Positions 24,733 to 43,580 of a stretch of DNA of 64,000 nucleotides are shown one piece after another. The DNA comes from Taeniopygia guttata (taxonomy: Eukaryota; Chordata; Aves; Passeriformes; Estrildidae): the NCBI RefSeq assembly GCF_048771995.1, contig NC_133027.1, positions 6,258,001-6,322,000 of the forward strand. The letters are read 5' to 3'. The translations under genes and the position numbers were made by a program. Under the pieces are notes generated by a model. It searched no databases. It saw nothing but the letters and a program-made list of their open reading frames with translations, and had not been told where the DNA came from. Numbering within the stretch: the stretch's first letter is position 1; each line of letters opens with the position of its first letter.

Positions 24733-24976
24733 CCCGGGCTGGGCTCTACTTGCCGCCTTCTCCTTGGGGAAGGAGACACGGAGCCATCCTTCCCCGGTGC
24801 CCCGCCGCCCGGCTGGGCTCTCCCGGGGCGGGCTTGCCGAGGAAGCACTCCCGGGGCGGGGCTCCCGGTGCTTTGTCACGGCTGCTCCTCCCCGGAAAAG
24901 CCGCGGGGCCGGCGGCCGCTCCGCCCCGGAAAGGTCCCTCTGCGGCAGCAGCGCGGCGGATCCCGGTCCCGCGAAG
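24420..24976. promoter_or_regulatory. Bidirectional CpG-island promoter, PLA2G7 (-) and IMP3 (+)
   Basis: GC content rises sharply from about 24.42 kb and stays high through IMP3. The IMP3 start codon and the first coding exons of PLA2G7 point away from it. Proposed PLA2G7 starts lie less than 850 bp from the IMP3 ATG, so one island probably serves both genes. GGAA-containing ETS-like cores (ccccggaaa) occur near 24893 and 24925. No TATA box is evident. Confidence 0.65.
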
Positions 24977-25534
24977 ATGGTGCGGAAACTGAAGTACCAC
25001 GAGCAGAAGCTGCTGCGGCGGCTGGACCTGGTGAACTGGGAGGCGTCGGGCGGGAACTTGGCGGAGGTGCGGGCGCTGCGGCGGTACCGAGTGGGCCGGC
25101 GGGAGGACTACGTGCAGTACAAGGCGCTGGCCCGCGCCGTGCGCGCCCTGGCCCGGCGGCTCCGCGACCTGGGCCCGGCCAGCGCCGCCTTCCGCGCCCG
25201 CTGCGCCGCCGCGCTGCTGGAGAAGCTGCACGGGCTGGGGCTGGTGAACAGCCGGCAGTCGCTGGCCGTCTGCGAGAGCCTCTCGGCCGCCGCCTTCTGC
25301 CGCCGGCGCCTGCCCTGCCTGCTGGTGAAGCTGCGCATGGCGCAGAACCTGCGCCACGCCGTCACCTTCGTGGAGCAGGGCCACGTCCGCGTGGGGCCCG
25401 AGGTGGTGACGGACCCCGCGCTCCTCGTGCCCCGCGCCGTCGAGGACTTCATCACCTGGGTGGACGCGTCGCGCCTGCGGCAGAAGGTGCTCGACTACAA
25501 CCAGGAGCGCGATGACTTCGACCTGGTCGCCTAG
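24977..25534 (+). CDS. IMP3: U3 small nucleolar ribonucleoprotein protein IMP3
   Basis: IMP3 belongs to the MPP10-IMP3-IMP4 part of the nucleolar U3 snoRNP, which processes pre-18S rRNA. The intact intronless frame encodes 185 aa (human 184 aa, also intronless). It starts [13 protein letters not shown], has the [11 protein letters not shown] region near residue 38, an S4-type RNA-binding segment (SFCRRRLP-like at about 112, then [20 protein letters not shown] and [12 protein letters not shown]) and ends with [11 protein letters not shown]. All are family hallmarks. The codons are extremely GC-rich, as expected in a CpG island and unlike the AT-richer flanks. The gene is not part of the human TDRD6-MEP1A neighbourhood, so this could be the moved ortholog or an expressed retrocopy; the frame shows no decay. 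Confidence 0.95.
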   Translation: MVRKLKYHEQKLLRRLDLVNWEASGGNLAEVRALRRYRVGRREDYVQYKALARAVRALARRLRDLGPASAAFRARCAAALLEKLHGLGLVNSRQSLAVCESLSAAAFCRRRLPCLLVKLRMAQNLRHAVTFVEQGHVRVGPEVVTDPALLVPRAVEDFITWVDASRLRQKVLDYNQERDDFDLVA

Positions 25535-26640
25535 GGCTGCTGCCCTGCCTCACGGGACACGCACGCCGATAAGATCACGGCGGTGCCACCACGGGATATT
25601 CACGCAAAAGGAAACTGTGTTTCCAGTGTTGTATTGACCTGCTCCTGGCTCCCTTTTGCAGCTAATGGTTCCATTCATCCATGCAGAGGAACTATCTTTA
25701 CATATCCACTGCTCTGAGAATACATCCAGTGGCCCAGCTCCATCATCATCCCTGACATTCCCAGCTTCATTGTCAGCCCAGCAGCTCAGCTCCATCATCA
25801 TCCTCAACGTGCCCAGCTCCATCATCATTCCTGGCATGCTGTCCTTGTTTAGGGCAAATTTTCCTTCTTCCCCGCTTCACTCTCAGATGCAATTTTAAAG
25901 GTGCAGAACTTATTTCTGGGCTAAAGAGACAGATGGGGGTACCAGCATGATAAAGTCACCCCAGGACACATGCTCAGCTCTATCATCATCCCCAACCCAG
26001 CTCCCTCATCCTTAAAAGTGCATCATCCTTTGGAATGTGCTTGGAAAAGTTTCTGCCCAATTGCAGGAGATGATTTAGGTCAGGCTTATGTGCTTGGCAG
26101 CTTAATAGCAGCTGCTGGAAGGGGTTTTAACCCAAACCAAGTGTCTATTTTAAGACTGAGTTTAGCTCCTTCGCTGCCCTTTTTCCAAGAGGTTGTCCTG
26201 GTTCCTCCTTCATCTGTTGAATGCACAGAAATCAGAGTTACTTCTAGAAGGGTTTTCCTTTTATATCAAGGAACAAGGAGGGAATGTGGGGATTTCTGGT
26301 GGTCAGCAGTAAACAAGAAGAGCAAATACTGTGTTTCTGGAACTCTTGAAAGTTTTAGCCAAAAAACAAAATTAAAAACAAACAAACAAAAAAACTATTG
26401 TCATATGAACTTGTAAAGAGAAGTTTGATGCTTTGAGTTGTGTCTTTCTAGTGTGGGGTTCCAGATGAGCATTAGGGATCATTTATGGCCCATGATCTAC
26501 CTGGGGAGATGTTGGAGCAGAAGCTGATCTAATCATAACTGCAGATTTGGGGAACTTTTGCATTTAGCATGTTAGGGAGGGGCTGTTGGAAACTTTGTTC
26601 CCTTTTGATAAAAAAAGAAAAAAATAAAACTGTTGGGTTT
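25535..26640 (+). other. Probable IMP3 3' UTR and downstream region
   Basis: No second gene is seen. An AATAAA within aaaaaaataaaactg near 26622 could end the IMP3 transcript. The minisatellite-like block is contained here. Confidence 0.35.
25690..26015 (+). repeat. Degenerate GCTCCATCATCATCCC minisatellite-like repeats
   Basis: The motif cagctc(c/t)atcatcatc recurs near 25736, 25792, 25815 and 25975, with the derivative cagctccctcatcctt near 25997 and spacers such as ctgacattcccagctt. It lies in the probable 3' UTR of IMP3. Confidence 0.65.
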
Positions 26641-29600
26641 TTTTAGTTTGTGAAGAAATGTGTGGACTGTTTTATGATATAATTTCTCTGAGATTATTCT
26701 GATTTTTAAGCCCTGTTTGCCACCTTTCAGAACTTTTAAAAAGTTTTTAGGTAACTTATGTAAGTCTGGTTTTGTTTTATTTTATTAGCTAGAAGGCTAT
26801 TACTGAGTTGTAACATGTTTATCCTAGGAATGCTCTCTTTCCCTTACCCAGGGCTATGAAAGGATTTGGCAGTAGATTTAGGAGCAGAGCTGTGAGTGTC
26901 AATCCCAAATCCAATGAGCTGGAGTGCAGCTACTGTCAAAGTTCTGGATGTGGATGCCTTAGTGTGGCTTTTTTGAACAGAAGAAGTTGCAGTGAGGTAT
27001 ATTTTGGAAGTATTGCATGCCCACAATCTGTCACCAAATATTATGTCATGTTTTTATGGGGCAAACAGAATGTTTACATTTCTTCACAATCTCATAAGCC
27101 AGCTGTATTAAGCAGAACAATTACTAAAGGAATAATAAGATATTAGAAAAGGACACTAAACAGGTGGATAAACCGTTTGCCTACTGCTGCTGTTTATACT
27201 TGAATTTATTTCAGTAATCATAACCTCAACAACATCTTAACCTCACTTATGGTAAGAAATGCAAATTGAAAAAAAGTTTCACACCTAAAGCCTTTTAAAC
27301 ACCTTCCCAGCTTCCATTTCATCTAGAACAATGTCATTATTTCTTGGGAAAATTAGAAAGTGCTTTATTCAGGTGCAGGTTAAAATAGTGCTTCTGCTGT
27401 GCTTTACTCTTTTGGGGGAATTTAATTAACAGCACAGTGACTGTGCAGGGCATTTTACTACTGAGATGCTAAACTCCCGCTCTGCCCAGTGTGTCCAGCC
27501 CTTGGAGGAACTGCAGAAAAGGAAATAACAAACCTCCAGACTGTCAGCCTCTGCAGTTTACATCATCAGCCCATTCCTTTTGTATGAAACAACTTTTTAT
27601 CATTCATCTGTGCACCTTTAGTGTGCTGCCACACCTTCAGCATCTGTAGCAGAAGATAAAAAACCTGTAGACTGTTAAGCAGTGGGAATTGATTTCCCTA
27701 GAAATACATGGGATAGCAGCATTCATCACCTCTGCTCTCCTCCTGTGGTACTGGAAATCAAATCCTTATGTTCTCTGAAGAATCAGGCTGTGTGTTTGTA
27801 TGTCTGTGTGTTTTAAGTCTGGGACTTCTTAACTGCTGGTTGTATAGTAGCTTAGACCTGAGATGAGTGTCCTGCTCCTCAGTTTTTAGCAGCTGGCGTA
27901 CTCACACATCCCTGACCAGAGCTGGGTCAGTTTCAAGTACAATAAACAGATAAAATGGAAGTTCCAGCAGCACAGCCACATTCCTGCTGGTGATTGCAAC
28001 CAGGGAAATGATGGCTTCCTCGTGTTCCACAGTGCTTTCGCCTTTAGTTTCTGGGTGTAGGTTTGTTTTCCAGAGCTGACGTGCTGTGGCTGCTGCTGGG
28101 TGCTTCCTGCAGCAGTTCTGGAGCTGGGGATTGAAAAGGCACAGGAAGTAGCTCTGACAGCTTTTCCCAACACTTGGATAAACATGGAGGCTTTTGTTAA
28201 ATTCCAAGGCTGATCCAATGTCAGTATAAATTGGCACAGCTTCTGTGGGCCTGTGTGAACTGGCACAAGGATACGATCCAACATTGCCCATTTTTGGGCC
28301 AGGTCCTTCAAACTCTTCCCTCCAGTGCTCTGGGGACTTGCAGCAGGAGAATTTAGGCATGTGAGAGTAACAGGATGGGGTCCTGGGTGTCACTGTGCTT
28401 CTTCCCTGTACCTTCTGAAGTGGGCTTGATGTTCCTCAGGTGCCCCAACATCTCCATGTGGAAGTTGGTGGTGCAGGACAGAGGATGGTGGTGCTGGTGA
28501 TGGGGCAAAGTCACTCCATGCCTGACAAAACTTGGCCACTTCCACCTCCATACGTGCCTGTCCCAGGAGCTGAGAGGTGCACCGGTACCAACTTCTCCAG
28601 AAGGGGAGAACGGGGTTGCAAAAGCATTGGCAAATAGCAAGCAATTTCCAGGCAGGAGCTCTCACTTGGATAGTGGGCAGCAGGAAGGGAGGTTTTACTA
28701 GGGCCTTTAGTTTTAGGTTTGAGGGGGTTATTTTTTTCTCTGTTTTCCCTTTTATTTTTTCTCCTGACCTTGGCTTTCCCTTTATTTGACGGCTGCCAAA
28801 GTAGAGAAGCTGAGGCTGAGGAATGTGGGGGAGCTGACAAGGAGTCCTTCACACTGACGCCTGTTGTGCTGCAGTGTGTAAAAGGCTGAGGCTGTCACTG
28901 AAATGCAAATGTGTGCCTTTTCACTGATCTAAGCTCCATTTTCTTCCCCAGTAAACAAGCGATCTGTATGTTTTAAAGGCTGCTTCCATCCGACATTTTG
29001 CTGTGGCTTAGTGCTGACCTCAGTCAATCACTGACAGCACGTCACCATGAGCCTTGGGGCTGAGGAAGGATGGTACATCCCCTTCTCAAGATGGGAAATG
29101 GAATGGAGACTGAAAGAGACAAAGGTGGAATTGGGCAATTCCTATGTTTTTGGGTGATGGTCCTATATCCTGGGCTAGGTCAGGGCCTCATGGCCTTGCT
29201 GAAGGGCACTTCCCCATGCTTATCTCTGCAGCACTCCCCAGTAAGAAATTCCACAGCAGATGGAAGTGTCACTGTCCCCTTTTTGAGCTCTGAATAATGT
29301 TTTATATACATCCCCCGACAGATCTGACCCTGGAGATTAAACCAAAGAGCCATTTCTTATCACCAGGGCATGGGATCACCTTAGTCCCCATCCCAGAAGC
29401 CAAAACATTTCAATATTCACTGGGTCTGGGGGATTATTATCTTAAGAGTTATGTCAACATTTACGTGAGAGCCCCAGCTCTTGTCCCTGCTTTTAAATAC
29501 ACCATTTTAGGCAGGGAAGCATCTTTTCTGACCCATTGCTTGCTGGTTTGGGCCTGCAGCAAGACTTTGTAGTGGGAAACCTGCCTGCTGGGAATCAGCC

Positions 29601-30224
29601 CCTCTCACTTCTCTGCAAGCACAACAGTCTCTTCCTCCCTTGTATCAGCTGATTTTGAAGAGAGAAAGTATTTCCCTCCCAGCAGGCAGAGAAAGGGAGG
29701 CCACCCATTAATGAGAGAGGGAGATCTGGGCGTGTCCCATTCCTCCTGGAGCTGCTGTTAGGGGATCCCATGTGTCCCCAGCAGGGTGTCACCACAGTTT
29801 GATCCCACATGTCCCCAGCAGTAAATCACCACAGTTTCTGGGCTGCTATGAACACGTCAGTGGGGTCGGTGAGTGCAAGCCCAGGCAGCACCACCACCCC
29901 TGATCCCTACCCAGAGGAGCCACCACCTGCAGCTCCTGGAGAGGCTGGGATGGCTGTGTCACAGGGTAAAAGTACAGGCAGGCTGTCCCGGTGGGTCCGT
30001 GTGGCTGGCCTGACAGACCTCAGCTTGTCCCTTGTACCATAGCTTGAGCTTGAAACACACCTGGGGAGCCACATCCTAAAACCACCTTCTCTCCACACCA
30101 TCTCCAAGAGCAGCTGGGGCACAGGATCCCGTGCATGTATGGAGGATGCTGGGTTTGGAGAAGATGAATACTATGCTGGAAGAGCACTCAAACATCCTAC
30201 ACCTTGTCCCTCTCAGCTTCCCAG
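26641..30224. other. Intergenic, no supported gene
   Basis: Several frames of 90-160 codons occur on the minus strand at 27.9-28.8 kb, but they overlap each other in different frames, show no domain and have no splice context. I see no RNA gene. Confidence 0.4.
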
Positions 30225-30400
30225 AAGATTACAGGTGGGGAAGGAACGCTGGAAGTCACCTAATCCACACCCCTGCTCAAAGCAGGGCACACATGGGGCT
30301 GCCTCAGCTCTGCATGTCTCAGTGCTGGACACCCGAAGCACAGTTTAATCACCCTCGCTGTGAATTATATTTTCCTCTTCCATCTAGGCAGAGTTCTCCC
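30225..30400 (-). repeat. CR1 LINE fragment
   Basis: Inverted CR1 tail wording: ggggaaggaacgctggaagt, cacctaatccacacccctgc and tcaaagcagggcacacatgg. Confidence 0.65.
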
Positions 30401-30542
30401 TGCTGCAGCCTGGGACTGCTGCCGTGTCGGGAGGTGGGTTATATTTCCCTGAATGCTGCCCACACACGGACAGGCGAAGGGACACGTCCCCCGTTACCCG
30501 GAGTGAATCCCACCCTTCCGCAGGGATTTGGGGTCGGATAAG

Positions 30543-30585
30543 GGGAAGGAAGGAAAGGAAGGAAAGGAAGGAAAGGAAGGAAAGA
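30543..30585. repeat. (GGAAA)n simple repeat
   Basis: A short run of ggaag/ggaaa units directly before the CpG-rich block. Confidence 0.9.
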
Positions 30586-30589
30586 AGCC

Positions 30590-31110
30590 GAGGAGCGCGA
30601 TCCCTCGAGGGCTGGGGACAGCGAGTGGGAGCAGTGAAGCTGCGTGAGGTGCTGCGCAGAAATTACTCAACTCCTAGAAATTTTCCTCACGTCACCATTG
30701 CTCCTCCCGTGCTCCCCCCAGATCTGTTTTTTTCTCTTTGCAGGCCTTGGCGTACCTGTTGTGCGGTGTCCCGGCCGCCCCCCGCTCCCGGCCCGCTGTC
30801 CAGAGGAGCAGGCTGTCCCCTCCGGCCGCCCACGGCCCTCCGCAGCCCGGCCAGCAGCGCCGGCTCCCTCCGGAGGCCGCCTCTGCCGCAAGCACAGCGA
30901 CTGCCGGGCTCTCCCCGAAGGGGAGGGACCAAACTTTGCCTTAGTTTCCATCTGAGACAATCTTGCTGGGAGAAATCGTCCCTGGGCCTGGAAAACATGC
31001 CCAGCCCAGCGGGCGCCTCCCATCGGAGTCGCGGCCTCCGGTGCTGGGCCGGGCCCGGTACGGAGGGACGGGGACGTGTGGGGGCTCCTCTGTGAGTTCG
31101 GTATCTCCCG
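30590..31110. promoter_or_regulatory. CpG-rich block without an assigned gene
   Basis: GC-rich, CpG-dense sequence 1.5-2 kb upstream of the first ANKRD66 coding exon. It may hold the ANKRD66 promoter with a noncoding first exon, or the start of an unannotated noncoding transcript. Open frames exist on both strands, as expected from GC content, and none has recognisable domains. Confidence 0.5.
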
Positions 31111-38886
<7,776 letters not shown>

Positions 38887-39098
38887 TGTGCCCCGCCTGT
38901 TTGGTGCCTCTGAGTGCTTGCAATGCAGAACAAAGGCACTGGCAAACTTCAGGTGGATCTGCAGTGTGATATTTGGGCGAATGGAAGAAGAAGAAGAAGG
39001 CTACAAGAGTGCATCCTTATAGATAAACTGTAAACAATCTCCTTAAGAGCTAAAAGTGCTTCAGCCTCTCTGTGTATTTCTATGTATCTGATCTCAAA

Positions 39099-39104
39099 AA
39101 TAAA
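39099..39104 (+). terminator. Probable ANKRD66 poly(A) signal
   Basis: AATAAA lies 213 nt after the ANKRD66 stop codon, in an AT-rich 3' region. Confidence 0.55.
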
Positions 39105-39654
39105 AACAACTGAAGAATATGTTTAAACATACCAATACTCTAAATCACTGCAATGGCAGCAGTTACCCATATTGTCAGGGAAAAATTAGTCTTGATGCTA
39201 CGTGATTCACAAAAGCATCTTGGACTGTAGTTCTGCTTGCTCTGCTGATGTCTGTGTGGCCTTTGCTTCTTTGCTTCTGTCCCTGAGTCAACCAGGAGAC
39301 TCCAGATGGACTTGCAGCCTCTGGTGATTCCTGTCTCTTTTTTTGGAAGTGGGATGTAGTTGCTTCTTCTGGATGAAGCTGAGATATTAATGTTGAGCTT
39401 TCACTGGACACATGAATCCAAACAGCCTGAATCTTCCATTCCTGGCCCAGCAAAAGGGAAAATGTGCTTCTTCTTTGCTGCTTTCAGACAGCTGTGACTG
39501 CCAAGGGTATTGGAGCGCTGCCTTTTTTTGAGCATTGCCCCCAGGCATTTTTATGTTTCTGCAAGTAGGAGTGGTGTGCAACTGGTCCTGAGCTCTGCTT
39601 CTGCTCATCAGTGCTTTTCTATGGCGAAAGCATTTTTAACATTTTCACTTCTCA
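39105..39654. other. Gene-free spacer before TAS2R array
   Basis: Nothing recognisable was found between the ANKRD66 end and the first duplicated block. Confidence 0.35.
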
Positions 39655-40276
39655 GTCATAAAATTTGGAATGTGACCCAGAGCAGTTTTCCATACCATGT
39701 CAGCACTGGGCAGCCACTCTCATTAACTTCTGACATCTCTCATGTGTCAGCTTCCCTGGGCTGGGCACATCCTGCATCTGTCCCCATGGGCTGTGCAGGG
39801 CGGCTGTGCTGATGGACACCCTGTCCCCTCCAGTGCCAGCTGAGTGGGGCTGGTGCACAGGACAGGGATTCTGAGCTGGGTGTCACATTCTCAGGGGTTT
39901 CAGGGGATGCAAGGAGGGACCCCTGTGTGGTTTGCTGGGGCTGTGGTGTTTTGTGTGGTAACATCTGCAAGGTGCTGGATTTTCCTGCTAAATCTTGCAG
40001 TATGTGAGGTTGTGAGGGATGGATGTTGCACTGCATGTAGGGAATAAGATGGATCTTCCAGGGCTTTCCTGTGAAAGTGGTCAGGACTGTCAGGTTAGAG
40101 GATGCTCATGAGCAGCAGCAGGGGAAGAAGGGAGGTGTGGCTGTTCCTGTCCTTTCAAGGCCTTTCACAGGGGAGATGTGTCCAGAAGAGATGCTTACCA
40201 TGTGCCTTTGGACCTGAGCTGGTGGTCGAAGTGACCAGTTCAGGTACTGCTCTGCTCTGCATGTTTCACCTGCTGT
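39655..40276. repeat. Duplicated block A, copy 1
   Basis: About 620 bp nearly identical to 50806-51425, from tggaatgtgacccagagcag through atgcttaccatgtgcctttg. Both copies lie just before a TAS2R unit (first and fourth). No coding function is seen. Confidence 0.9.
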
Positions 40277-40690
40277 GCTGTGGTGGGTTGACCTTAGGGA
40301 GCAGCCAGATGCCAACCCAGCTGCTCCTTCACTGTCACCCATAAACGGGGTGAAAATAGGATGGAAAAGATGATGGATAAAGATAAAGACAGTAAAATCA
40401 CTCACCAGTTACTGCCACAGACAAAACAGACTTGATGTGCAGAAAATGAATTTATTTACCTACTGAAAGTACAGTACAATGATGAGAAACAAACACAAAC
40501 TAGAACCCGCTGCCTCCACCACCCTTTCATCTGAGGCTCAACTTCACTCCTTCATCCCCAGCTCCTCCACCTCCTCCCCCACAGCAGCACAGGGGGAAGG
40601 AAAATGAAAGTGCAGTCAGTTCATAGTGAGTTGTCTCCTCCACTCCCTTTTCATGCTGTTCCTGATCCAGAACAAAACCTGAGTGTTCCA
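40277..40690. repeat. LTR-like interspersed repeat, unit 1
   Basis: It begins ggtgggttgacc and contains aaaatcactcaccagttact, aaaacagacttgatgtgcag, gaatttatttacc and ctcaacttcactccttcatc. The same order recurs in the other three TAS2R units. It resembles an abundant songbird LTR-type repeat; the family is not fixed without a repeat library. Confidence 0.6.
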
Positions 40691-40990
40691 CTGATCCAGA
40701 GTGCCCTGGGAAAAGCCAATCTCATCTGCAGGTCAGGCCAGGAGAGCAGTGACACGGAGCAGCAATCCTGTCCTTGCAGGCAGTGGGCACAGAGGAACGC
40801 AGGGCTGGAGTGGGCCGGGGGCTCAGCACCCCCTGAGCTCCCCGGGGCCGTTCCTGCCTGGCTGTTTGGGGGTCAGGGACCAGCCCTGGTGAGTTCTCAC
40901 AGAGCTATCAGCCACTGCCAAACAGGGATACAGCCCATAATACACCACACAGCACAGGGCCACGGCAGAAGGAAAGGTAAACTAAAATAG
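40691..40990. repeat. Duplicated 3' block B, unit 1
   Basis: About 300 bp nearly identical to 48125-48425 and 52428-52735, from agagtgc(c/g)ctgggaaaagc to acacagcacagggccac. The second TAS2R unit lacks it. Confidence 0.9.
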
Positions 40991-41373
40991 AGATAAACCC
41001 TGCAGCTAATTTCAGTTGTTTCTATGAGAAAATGCCTATGAGAGCATTTAGTGGCCGGTTTGCGGTATTATTATTGCCCTTTTACAGCCAGCTCCTGTAC
41101 CAGGTCTACATAACTTTGTTACTGACAATAATTGGACTCAAAGAATTACCTACATGAAATTATAATTCAAAATATATGATGTAAGTCACATTAACTTAGG
41201 TCATAGTATTTGAATTATATATTCTTAATATCAGTGATGAGAACATTTGTATCATCTACAATGCTTGGAGAGTTACATTAGAGATTAAACAACTTTTTTT
41301 TCTATAATGAAATATTATCATTTTGAATGCGCTCCAGATTTTATTCTAGTTTCTAACTCATGCAAACCTTGAG

Positions 41374-42315
41374 CTATACACTTCTTTCTAAGGGAAGAAT
41401 CTTTAGTAGTGTCTTTTCCATCTTGGGATTACTGAAAACCAGAATAAGGGAGTGAAGACCCGGAAAAGTGTACTGAAATACTACAATGAGAACTGTCATA
41501 TAATTTCCCTTCCTTGTGACATAAACCATACTTAAGACCAAACATACAAAGTTGATGCTGTACATCACTAAGAAGGAGAGAACAGATTTCATGGCTCTGA
41601 TGTGGGCATCCATGCTGAGGCTGTTCATGGAGTTTGTCTGCATCTTGCGCTTGTGTCTCCAGAGAGAAAAGAGAAGGAAAACAGCAGAAAAGATGACTGC
41701 CATGAATGAAACAGCATATTCAAAGCCAGCGAGAAAAAAAGAAGGGAAAAAATGTTTATCCATTGTGATAATTGCTGTTCCAAAATTACCTTGTCCAGTG
41801 GAACTGCTGTTGTTGCAGTGCGGTTTGGAAGCGATGTCATAGGCAACTATGCCGTCAGCCAAAGCTAAAATCCCTGACCCAAATAAAAGCCACGGCATCA
41901 TCCTGTCAATTTTTACTTTCAGACAGATGAAGAACCTGTTCCTGAAATTGGCAATTTTTATACAATAAAAAACACAAAGACAGGCAGAAAACCACAAGTT
42001 GCAATTATCAAGAAAGGTTTGAAAAAATATAACTAGTTCAAGTATGGTGGAAACATAAAGGTAATTGGGAGAAATAAATGAAAGGAATTTATATACCCAT
42101 GTGATGCATAAATAGCAAAACCTGGAGCATCCCAGCAGCAGCAAGATCTTCTCATTAGAGTTCAGGGTTTTCTTTTTGATCCAGGCAATGCAAAGCACAC
42201 AAATGATGAAAGCATTTATCCACATGCCAGGAAATGCCTCCAGGGAGATGATGGCCACAGTTGTGACCCCATATGAAGTGACATTGGATTGCTGGGAAGA
42301 GTGACAAGCTTCCAT
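41374..42315 (-). CDS. Bitter taste receptor type 2, copy 1
   Basis: This is a seven-transmembrane G-protein-coupled receptor of the TAS2R family, which signals bitter compounds through gustducin-type G proteins. The single-exon frame of 313 aa is normal for the family. It has a short N-terminus with an N-V-T glycosylation site (11-13), TM1 around 18-45, the basic loop KKKTLNSNEK, TM2 from LLLLGCSRFCYLC, an ECL2 N-N-S-S glycosylation site near 167, the ICL3 motif SMDAHIRAMKSVLSF and the TM7 HSLILVFSNPKMEK hallmark. The tail LPLERSV differs from the other copies. It is most like copy 4 in TM4-TM5. A CAG-repeat leader lies immediately upstream. I do not assign a number because bird TAS2R orthology is unclear. 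Confidence 0.95.
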   Translation of the reverse strand: MEACHSSQQSNVTSYGVTTVAIISLEAFPGMWINAFIICVLCIAWIKKKTLNSNEKILLLLGCSRFCYLCITWVYKFLSFISPNYLYVSTILELVIFFQTFLDNCNLWFSACLCVFYCIKIANFRNRFFICLKVKIDRMMPWLLFGSGILALADGIVAYDIASKPHCNNSSSTGQGNFGTAIITMDKHFFPSFFLAGFEYAVSFMAVIFSAVFLLFSLWRHKRKMQTNSMNSLSMDAHIRAMKSVLSFLVMYSINFVCLVLSMVYVTRKGNYMTVLIVVFQYTFPGLHSLILVFSNPKMEKTLLKILPLERSV

Positions 42316-42429
42316 GCTGCGAGCTGGGGAGCAGAGCTGTGCTGGCCAAGGGGCTGAGGCAGCAGAGCCTGAGGATGGTCAGTGGCTGCTGTTGTGGAGT
42401 GTCAGGGGTGGCAAGAGGAGCTTGAGAGA

Positions 42430-42506
<77 letters not shown>

Positions 42507-42604
42507 GGGGGATTTTGGTGCTGCTGCTCTGGGCAGCAGGGCAGGTGCAGGGATGTAAATGTGCTGGGTATCCCCTTACCCGGGGCCAGTGTCACTCTTG
42601 ACTA
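42316..42604 (-). promoter_or_regulatory. Conserved 5' leader with (CAG)25, copy 1
   Basis: On the coding strand a pure run of about 25 CAG units (42431-42505) lies 116 nt before the ATG. It is followed upstream by an extra short segment (CAC CAA AAT CCC CCC) not present in the other copies. The flanks are almost identical in all four genes. A frame free of stops runs through it into the receptor CDS in the +1 frame but has only a GTG, no ATG. Confidence 0.85.
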
Positions 42605-43580
42605 TTTGAATGTTGGTTTTGGGGGGTGTGTTGGGTGACACCAACAGTGGAGATGTTTTTCTGTGGTGGAGAGTTCTGTGATTTTGAGGCTGATCCCTGT
42701 TTGATCAGTGTCAGGATTCAGGATCTGGGTTCTTCTATTCCTTTGTCACCTACTCTGTCCCTTTTAATTTCTGATTGCATTCATTTTTAAGTGTTATTTC
42801 TTTTGTTATTTTTTACATTTATGATGGGCAGACTATTGCCTTGAGAGAATTTTTGATTTCCTGATAGTGCTGTTCTCCGCTTAAGGCTTTGATGTGAGTT
42901 TCCTCCTCTTTTGCTAAATGAATGGAAAACACTCCGTGAGGTTGTTGGTTTTTTTTCCTAATTTGTTTCCTTGCTTTCTTCTTTCTTCTTCTCTCCACAT
43001 CCTTGTGAATACAATGTTAATTATTTCTATCACAACTGGCGTGTAGTTGAACTGTCTGTGCTGGGACTGTGCCAGACCACACCATGGCTGAATTTTGGGC
43101 TCAGGTCTGCATGGGGAATCTGGCCCCTTGAAAACAAAATATCAGAGTCTCAAATACCAGGTTTTCAATGCATGGAATGTGTGGATTAGGTCTTTAAAGC
43201 ACAGGCTCTGCTCTTAGTTCAAAGCCATCCCCTCCAGTGTCATTGGAGAAGGGGAGAGATTCACCAAGACTTTGTACCTACCACCCCCTGTGGAGACTCT
43301 GTGGTCTTGAGAAAAGGAAATACTGTAGTGATTAAGATGTTACTCTGGTTTAAAGGGCTGTTTCTCTCATTTCATGTACAGGAGTGAATCTTTTTGAAGG
43401 TGGTAATATGAAAAAAAGCATGCCTGTCACTGAGCAGGCAGTAAATTGTCCCTCTGAGCCAGAGCAGGTGAAAGAAATGAACAGTTGGATCATGTCCAGT
43501 TGATGTTGGAATAATTTAATAGTTACACGACCTGCTGTGGATTGTTAAAGTTGGTCACCTGCCAGACCCTCAACCCGGCC
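42605..43580. other. Upstream flank of TAS2R copy 1
   Basis: It contains sequence shared with the other units (ggtgacac(c/a)aaca, gatgtttttctgtggtgg and agtgtcagg..tctgggttcttct), then unit-specific DNA. No gene is seen. Confidence 0.45.

Noticed and set aside
23926-24879. 317-codon minus-strand frame across the first PLA2G7 exons
   Set aside because: Only the part 24161-24043 matches PLA2G7. The rest is promoter and intron sequence that happens to stay open; splice sites inside it explain the gene better.
24433-25515. 360-codon plus-strand frame across IMP3
   Set aside because: It is a shadow of IMP3 in another frame, low-complexity Ala/Gly/Arg/Pro; the IMP3 frame carries all family motifs.
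27886-28393. Minus-strand frames of 141-163 codons between IMP3 and ANKRD66
   Set aside because: Overlapping frames without a domain, promoter or splice context.
42155-42595. Classical upstream ORF encoding poly-Gln
   Set aside because: The frame lacks any ATG and starts only at a GTG, so it is reported as a conserved open frame, not as a gene.
42314-42601. Plus-strand poly-Leu frames opposite the TAS2R leaders
   Set aside because: They are the antisense reading of the CAG repeat and flanks and resemble no known protein.
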